NCBI GenBank assembly: GCA_027622635.1
Contig: JAQBYK010000070.1
Span: 1-6,234, forward strand
Origin: a bacterium
Lineage (GTDB): Bacteria; Patescibacteriota; Gracilibacteria; UBA1369; LOWO2-01-FULL-3
Length of the DNA stretch: 6,234 bases
Direction of reading: 5' to 3'
Each line of letters opens with the position of its first letter. Within the stretch, counting starts at the first letter, position 1. Both the position numbers and the translations under genes were made by a program. Positions 1-3,825 of this stretch are shown piece by piece. Under the pieces are notes generated by a model that saw only the letters and a list, made by a program, of their open reading frames with translations, ran no database searches and was not told where the DNA came from.

Positions 1-243
1 ACTTCCTAAACTTAGTCTGCTTTTAAATCCCATGTATGCGATGGATTGCTGACTTTTATCCAGCCTGGCAAAATCTCTGACCATATCCATGCCGCGTAAT
101 TCGTCACTGCTTATGAGAGTTATTCCTGGAATATCGGGGTATTGTGTTTCCCCTGGGTTTTGATGATCCGGAAGAGTTGTTCCTCCTAATAACTCATAAG
201 GCATTGTTTCTTCCAAGTGGTCTGGAAGGGCAGGGGTTGGCAT
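1..243 (-). CDS. Hypothetical protein, N-terminal 81 residues (runs off the left edge)
   Basis: I do not recognise this protein. Reading the minus strand from an ATG at 243-241 gives 81 open codons with no stop before the window edge, so the C-terminus lies outside. The start is well bounded: TGA lies two codons upstream (TGA TAT ATG). The first 40 residues are rich in Pro, Gly and Thr and look unstructured (begins MPTPALPDHLEETMPYELLG). From about residue 45 the sequence becomes amphipathic and charged (SSDELRGMDMVRDFARLDKSQ). There is no signal peptide, membrane segment or cysteine in the visible part. No Shine-Dalgarno sequence is apparent upstream, as for most genes here. It is transcribed in the opposite direction to the 114-aa gene, with the IS remnant between them. 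That it is a real gene is supported by an uninterrupted frame of normal-looking protein composition; function is unknown. Confidence 0.6.
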   Translation of the reverse strand, partial: MPTPALPDHLEETMPYELLGGTTLPDHQNPGETQYPDIPGITLISSDELRGMDMVRDFARLDKSQQSIAYMGFKSRLSLGS

Positions 244-267
244 ATATCAAAATAAAGCTAGGAGATG

Positions 268-297
268 ATATTAAACAAAAGCCAGCATTTTTGGCAA
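268..297 (-). promoter_or_regulatory. Possible promoter for the leftward hypothetical gene
   Basis: On the minus strand a -35-like TTGCCA (297-292) is followed after 18 bp by TAATAT (273-268), which matches the -10 consensus at 4 of 6 positions. It would start transcription about 17 nt before the ATG at 243. The match is modest and AT-rich spacers produce such pairs by chance, so this is tentative. Confidence 0.25.
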
Positions 298-443
298 GTA
301 TAAAAGTGAAAGTGTTTTGATTTTTGACAGGAATGTTTTATGATTGCTTCTTATTGTTCGCAGTTGCTAGGTCACTCTCTGCTGACTGTGGTCATGATTC
401 CGTTGACCTTCAAGCTCATCTTGGCACCGTGTAGTAGTTTCAG
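298..443. other. Spacer without a recognisable gene
   Basis: This stretch separates the leftward hypothetical gene from the outer end of the IS remnant. Short open frames exist on both strands, but none has protein-like composition or a supporting start signal. The minus-strand transposase frame reads through the IS end into this spacer and stops at a TGA (374-372), which shows that its last 24 codons are flanking DNA and not transposase. No terminator hairpin or repeat was seen. Confidence 0.5.
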
Positions 444-1102
444 ACATTTAGGACACTTCAAGTTTCTTAAATTGATTTTATGCAGTTGCTGTAAGGATGT
501 AGAGGTTTTTCCACGATACACTTCTTCAACATCTATTCTGTGTTTACGTTCAACGTGAAAATTGCCTCTAGGATAAGCCGGAGGGATCAAAATGTGCTCA
601 TATCCGTAAATTTGGCATTGGATCGGGAATGGATGAATTTTTGTAATCTCAGGTTGTAATCTCCAGGTAAATTCAAATCCGTTGTCAGTTTGAATGATTT
701 TGGTCGGGAATGGGTAGAATAATCGAACCCTTGCCAGGAAATCGACACTGGTTCCCTTGTTTCTTTGCGACTTCATCTACCAGTTTCACGTATTTCAGAT
801 CAATTTGCACTTTCTCCCCCGGGAGATATTTGGGAGCTTTATAGGTTCTGTTTTCTTTGTATGAACCAGATATATTCAGCACCTCTCTTTGTTCTTTTCC
901 TGATTTTTAAGATCAGTTTGATTGTTTCTTCTGAAAATCTCCGGGGATTTTTAATAGAAAACACTTCTACTAATGCCGTAATTCGGCATACAAAAGACAC
1001 ATTCTTGTGTTTCTTGTACTCTTTGAACCACTGCCAGCGTATCTTCGTCAGCTGTTTTTCTTTCACTTCTGTCTTTATTTTGTTAATTTTTGCTTTGGAC
1101 AT
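372..1102 (-). pseudogene. DDE transposase pseudogene, multiply frameshifted and deleted
   Basis: This is the remains of a retroviral-integrase-fold transposase that would have moved the surrounding IS. Order on the minus strand: an N-terminal helical segment from ATG 1102 (begins MSKAKINKIK); an HTH remnant NYGISRSVFY at 983-954 in another frame; a linker EETIKLILKIRKRT back in the first frame; the first catalytic Asp in LPGEKVQIDLKYV (codon 801-799) in a second frame; then the second Asp in QTDNGFEF (codon 686-684) and the Glu in HVERKHR (codon 551-549) in a third frame. The second Asp and the Glu are 44 residues apart, which I recall as normal for this family. Missing sequence or frame changes lie near 980-985, 948-958, 850-872, 750-770 and 457-475. 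The C-terminal domain is cut short, and the last frame runs through the IS end into flanking DNA, stopping at 372. The product cannot be functional. IS481-like is the best family guess; an IS3-type relative is the alternative. Confidence 0.8.
444..456 (+). repeat. Left terminal inverted repeat of the IS remnant
   Basis: ACATTTAGGACAC, an exact reverse complement of 1144-1156. Here it overlaps the extended transposase frame, which reads it as a Cys-Pro-Lys-Cys sequence. Confidence 0.8.
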
Positions 1103-1143
1103 CGTGTGTTTGGGTTATGTTTAAGCTATTTAACTTTACCACG

Positions 1144-1156
1144 GTGTCCTAAATGT
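1144..1156 (-). repeat. Right terminal inverted repeat of the IS remnant
   Basis: GTGTCCTAAATGT, the exact complement of the left repeat. It lies 41 bp upstream of the transposase ATG (1102-1100), the expected place for the transposase-proximal end of such an element. Confidence 0.8.
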
Positions 1157-1180
1157 TTGTGTGTTGTATAAGAAAGAGCC

Positions 1181-1211
1181 CACAATAACTTGCAAAGGGT
1201 AGGTAATTGTG
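1181..1211. promoter_or_regulatory. Imperfect inverted repeat over the promoter (candidate operator)
   Basis: CACAATAAC (1181-1189) and GTAATTGTG (1203-1211) are inverted copies matching at 8 of 9 positions, with centres 22 bp apart, about two helical turns. The -35 hexamer lies between the arms and the right arm abuts the -10. A dimeric repressor could bind here, but no regulator gene is visible and an AT-rich region can yield such repeats by chance. Confidence 0.3.
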
Positions 1212-1218
1212 TTATAAT
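1190..1218 (+). promoter_or_regulatory. Sigma-70-type extended -10 promoter for the 114-aa/691-aa unit
   Basis: TTGCAA (1190-1195), a 17-bp spacer, then TATAAT (1213-1218) preceded by TGT, which gives an extended -10. The -10 is a perfect consensus. The predicted start near 1225 leaves a leader of about 30 nt before the ATG at 1255. This is one of the two clearest regulatory signals in the window. Confidence 0.75.
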
Positions 1219-1254
1219 TAAATCAGAACAAAATCAAAAACAAAAATCACTAAA

Positions 1255-1599
1255 ATGGAATTTTCGAAAGAAAACTTAAACAAACTACTAGAACAATCCA
1301 AGGGCTTGCAGCTTCTACCGGAAGCAAAAAGGATAGGGGTTGTTCAAACTGTTCTCGATTCAGAGGAGTCTGAACAAAGAAGGGTTTTTAACGTTTTGTT
1401 GAAAGCTCACGATCAAGTTTCACAAGCTGAGGAAAAGTATAATCAAATAGTTTCTGAAGCTTTAGACTATTACATGTTGAATATGCAGGAAATACAAAAA
1501 GATGCTTTAAAGAATCTACGAAAGAAAAAAGAAAAGGAAATACGAAATAAAGAAGAAGAAAAAATGGATGGTCTTCTGCATGAATTAGAAGATTTATAA
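1255..1599 (+). CDS. Small charged helical (coiled-coil-like) protein, 114 aa
   Basis: Family not recognised. The protein begins MEFSKENLNKLLEQS and is almost certainly all-helical. Residues 1-30 form an amphipathic helix with LPEAKRIG, about 40-75 form a second helix rich in Gln, Glu and Ala, and 75-114 is a highly charged Lys/Glu helix (around KKKEKEIRNKEEEK) typical of a coiled coil. There is no signal peptide, membrane segment, proline-rich region or cysteine. The ATG lies about 30 nt downstream of a strong promoter and is preceded by an A-rich leader (CAAAAATCAC) with no Shine-Dalgarno sequence. It ends in TAA, and 48 bp later comes the 691-aa gene with no clear terminator between, so the two are probably co-transcribed. 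A small helical partner, adaptor or chaperone for the larger product is a reasonable guess from position and size only. Confidence 0.8.
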   Translation: MEFSKENLNKLLEQSKGLQLLPEAKRIGVVQTVLDSEESEQRRVFNVLLKAHDQVSQAEEKYNQIVSEALDYYMLNMQEIQKDALKNLRKKKEKEIRNKEEEKMDGLLHELEDL

Positions 1600-1647
1600 G
1601 TAAAGTCTAACTTTTGATAATAATCTTACTCTTTAACAAAAATACAA
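1600..1647 (+). promoter_or_regulatory. Intercistronic gap with A-rich, Shine-Dalgarno-less leader
   Basis: The gap holds no convincing terminator (only a weak 5-bp AAAGT/ACTTT hairpin at its left end) and no good promoter pair. Just before the 691-aa ATG it carries AACAAAAATACAA, closely matching the AACAAAAATCAC leader of the preceding gene. The shared A-rich block probably substitutes for a Shine-Dalgarno sequence. Confidence 0.4.
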
Positions 1648-3723
1648 ATGAAAAACAAAAAAAATATCTTCTTAAACAACAGGTTGATATTTAAACATGG
1701 TGGTCCGGAAGGCGGACCAAAACCTACGGCTGAGCTTAATGAACTTTCAAAAAGAATCGAGCATGGCATTAAGGTTAGTGAAGCGGATTTTGATCAAGCT
1801 GTTGAGCGTGGTAATGACATTGCTAGAAAAATCGATGATCTAGCTGAAAGAGAAGCTGCTTATTCAAAAATTAAAGGTGCTGAAAAACAATTAAGACAAG
1901 CTATCAATGCTGCTGATAGAGGTTTAACGGGTGATGTAGCCAGAGCTTCGACAGATGAATTGGTGGCTTTAAATGAAGGGCTGGATGCTGAAGAAGTACA
2001 ACTGTTGACTTCGGTACAAGAAGGAGCTGTTAAAACTGAAGCTCATTTATCCTATGCTTTAAGTGCTGCTGAGAATATGAAAAATGTTGATCCGGAGCTA
2101 ACAGAAGATATTAATAAAATGGTTAAGTCTTTACAAGATTATAATTTTACAACTGATGCAAGAGGACTCGAGCTAAAAACTTGGGCGCATTCTACAGATA
2201 AATTTTTATCTTCATTGAATGAAGGAGGTAGTACATATGTAGATGCTTTCATGAGACATGGAGCGCGTATAGATGCAAGAGAAGCTCATAAAACTGTAAA
2301 AGAATTTGCGAATAAGCTTGTGAAGGAAGCTACTTTGAAAGGTTTTAGAGATAAAAAAATAGGGGATGCCATTGAAGGTAACAAAGATTTAATTGCCGAA
2401 ATGGAATCCGCCGCAGAACAAATTGGCAATATGCAAGAACCAGCCCCTGGTGCGAGTCTTGGTGAATGGCAAGCATATGCTCATCAAGTAAATACCTTTG
2501 GAGATATGCTAGGTGAACAATTTGCTGGACGTGTTAAAGGGATTAACGCAATACAAGAAGATTTGAACCGCCAAGAAGAAGCTCATGAAAAATTGGTAGT
2601 TAAAATTAATGATTACAGAGAGAAGGTTGAATCCGAGATTACATGGATCTTCGGAGAGAAAAACGTTAGTCGTGTTATTAAAGAAGGTGCTGAAAAAGCC
2701 TTGGCATCAATTAAAGCTGTAGAAGATGGTCTAAAAGCTCCCATTGAAGGAGAAACCGATATCGCAGACTATAGATATGCTATTTTGAAGGTAGAAGCTG
2801 CATACAATGAGTTGCAAGGCATTAAATTAAAACAAGATGTTTATGATGCAGGTGGAGGGTTTGATCTGCTGGAAGTAGCTGAAGTAGCAGATTCTTATAA
2901 AACTCCTTCTGAATTCAGAGAAGCCTACGATGCTGCCCTGCAAAAAGCATTGGATGCTTTGGTATGGACTAAATATGATAAATCCAATTTTCAAAACGAA
3001 GCTAAAATTGCCGCTCTTAAAACTAAAGCTGAGGAACTTCGCAATAATCTAATTGGCAAATTATATATCAGAGAAGGTGGACGCCTTGTAGCTAAAGCTA
3101 AAGACGCAATTAGCAGTGCTGTAAATGGGGTGCCTGATGCTATCCACAATGCTTTGGCAAGTGCTTCAAAATTGTTTATTGAAAAAGGCAAAAAAATTGC
3201 TGAAGCTGCTAGTCAAGCTCAACAACCGGAAGAGGGTATTGAAGTTACTGATGAAGCTCAACAACTGCAAGATGGTATTGAAGTTACTGGCAAAAAAATT
3301 GATGCTGCCTTCGATAAAGTCATCACAAAAGGCCCTGCCGGACGTAAAGCTTTACAGGCTTTGAAAAAATTAAAAGAAGGTTTTGAAGCTGGCGGAGGTC
3401 CTGCAAGTATTAATGTTGCGAAAGCAATGAGTTATGAAGTCGACACTATTATGTCTGAATATGGCGAAAAATTAGATAGATACAATAGAGATCTCGCTAA
3501 TAAGGGCAAACAACTTGTCCAAGTTGCAGATGGTAAATGGAAAGTGAAAAGAAAACCTGGAGCAAGAACGAAGTCTGGACCTAAAGAAGTACCTAAAGAA
3601 GTAACTGTATCCCTTGGCAAAAAGCCAATGAGACCGGTGCCTAAATACAATATTGACACTGGTGAGGTTGAAGATGATATTGTTGATACAATGCTAGCAG
3701 ATAATCAAGATGGTGGTCTATAA
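1648..3723 (+). CDS. Large all-helical protein of unknown family, 691 aa
   Basis: I do not recognise a family or catalytic motif. The N-terminus (MKNKKNIFLNNRLIFKHGG) is basic with a short Gly/Pro-rich stretch at about 18-26. It is not a convincing signal peptide because the hydrophobic run is too short. Residues about 27-515 are a succession of Ala/Glu/Lys-rich amphipathic helices of roughly 30-45 residues broken by short Gly, Pro or Asn turns, suggesting stacked helical bundles. Residues 522-547 are a 13-residue tandem repeat with the common core GIEVT. A final helical part (about 548-620) leads to a basic low-complexity linker (GKWKVKRKPGARTKSGPK, 629-646) and an acidic tail (670-691). There is no cysteine and no membrane segment. 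The ATG is the first after an in-frame TAA at 1621-1623 and follows an A-rich leader. It is probably co-transcribed with the 114-aa gene. A structural or scaffold role is possible, but this is inference from shape. Confidence 0.88.
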   Translation: MKNKKNIFLNNRLIFKHGGPEGGPKPTAELNELSKRIEHGIKVSEADFDQAVERGNDIARKIDDLAEREAAYSKIKGAEKQLRQAINAADRGLTGDVARASTDELVALNEGLDAEEVQLLTSVQEGAVKTEAHLSYALSAAENMKNVDPELTEDINKMVKSLQDYNFTTDARGLELKTWAHSTDKFLSSLNEGGSTYVDAFMRHGARIDAREAHKTVKEFANKLVKEATLKGFRDKKIGDAIEGNKDLIAEMESAAEQIGNMQEPAPGASLGEWQAYAHQVNTFGDMLGEQFAGRVKGINAIQEDLNRQEEAHEKLVVKINDYREKVESEITWIFGEKNVSRVIKEGAEKALASIKAVEDGLKAPIEGETDIADYRYAILKVEAAYNELQGIKLKQDVYDAGGGFDLLEVAEVADSYKTPSEFREAYDAALQKALDALVWTKYDKSNFQNEAKIAALKTKAEELRNNLIGKLYIREGGRLVAKAKDAISSAVNGVPDAIHNALASASKLFIEKGKKIAEAASQAQQPEEGIEVTDEAQQLQDGIEVTGKKIDAAFDKVITKGPAGRKALQALKKLKEGFEAGGGPASINVAKAMSYEVDTIMSEYGEKLDRYNRDLANKGKQLVQVADGKWKVKRKPGARTKSGPKEVPKEVTVSLGKKPMRPVPKYNIDTGEVEDDIVDTMLADNQDGGL
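3211..3288 (+). repeat. 39-bp imperfect tandem duplication inside the 691-aa gene
   Basis: Units 3211-3249 and 3250-3288 match at 33 of 39 positions and keep the frame. They encode SQAQQPEEGIEVT and DEAQQLQDGIEVT (residues 522-534 and 535-547). The last 15 bases of both units are identical. It forms a polar, probably flexible or hinge segment between two helical parts. Confidence 0.85.
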
Positions 3724-3773
3724 AAATACTAAATGGAAAACAAAAAGACCCCACCATTGGAGAGTGTTCCATA

Positions 3774-3802
3774 TTGATGTTTTCTCTTATAAATGCTATA
3801 AT
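3774..3802 (+). promoter_or_regulatory. Sigma-70-type extended -10 promoter for the FecR-like membrane protein gene
   Basis: TTGATG (3774-3779), a 17-bp spacer and a perfect TATAAT (3797-3802) preceded by TGC, an extended -10. The expected start near 3809 leaves a leader of about 17 nt before the ATG at 3826. The layout mirrors the promoter at 1190-1218. The upstream gap after the 691-aa stop shows no strong rho-independent terminator, so readthrough from the upstream unit may add to expression. Confidence 0.75.
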
Positions 3803-3816
3803 TCCTAGATTATATT

Positions 3817-3821
3817 AGGTG
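3817..3821 (+). promoter_or_regulatory. Weak Shine-Dalgarno-like AGGTG
   Basis: AGGTG ends 4 nt before the ATG at 3826, slightly closer than ideal. It is the only Shine-Dalgarno-like element seen before a plus-strand gene in this window. Confidence 0.45.
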
Positions 3822-3825
3822 TATT

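Larger units (their letters stand above)
444..1156 (-). mobile_element. Decayed insertion sequence remnant (IS481/IS3-like integrase-core type)
   Basis: The element is defined by a perfect 13-bp inverted repeat, ACATTTAGGACAC at 444-456 and its complement GTGTCCTAAATGT at 1144-1156, enclosing a minus-strand transposase relic. The total is 713 bp, whereas intact elements with a transposase of this type are usually about 1 kb or more, so roughly a third is missing. The loss fits the deletions visible inside the transposase. No target-site duplication is evident: the bases outside the left repeat (ttcag) and the right repeat (ttgtg) differ. The element lies between two oppositely oriented genes and does not interrupt either. 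It is judged non-autonomous because no single frame encodes more than about half of a transposase. Confidence 0.8.

Noticed and set aside
324..352. TTGACA on the plus strand as a possible promoter.
   Set aside because: No -10-like hexamer occurs at 16-18 bp downstream (cttctt at 17 bp), and no plus-strand gene follows.
436..470. A CPKC motif at the end of the minus-strand transposase frame, resembling a zinc-binding knuckle.
   Set aside because: It is the translation of the terminal inverted repeat (GTGTCCTAAATGT) reached because the true C-terminus is deleted; there is no second Cys/His pair.
340..558. A 72-codon plus-strand open frame.
   Set aside because: It lies mostly antisense to the transposase relic and across the IS end, is Cys/Ser/Leu-rich, and has no start signal.
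973..989. Short palindrome ATGCCG-taatt-CGGCAT as a protein site or hairpin.
   Set aside because: It lies inside the decayed HTH coding sequence and is explained by it; no sign of separate function.
765..1124. A 119-codon plus-strand frame with hydrophobic stretches that could pass for a small membrane protein.
   Set aside because: It is the complement of the transposase relic, whose Lys/Glu-rich codons read as Phe/Leu/Ser on the other strand; no promoter or leader supports it.
1144..1172. Outward promoter from the IS right end (TATAAG at 1167-1172) driving the 114-aa gene.
   Set aside because: The expected -35 position falls in the inverted repeat (gtgtcc) and does not match, and a much better promoter lies just downstream.
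3125..3364. A 79-codon Leu/Lys-rich frame overlapping the 691-aa gene.
   Set aside because: It is a frame-shifted shadow of the real gene; its repetitive look comes from the 39-bp tandem repeat.
3724..3773. Rho-independent terminator after the 691-aa gene (TGGA-gagtgt-TCCA).
   Set aside because: The stem is only 4 bp and no T-run follows.
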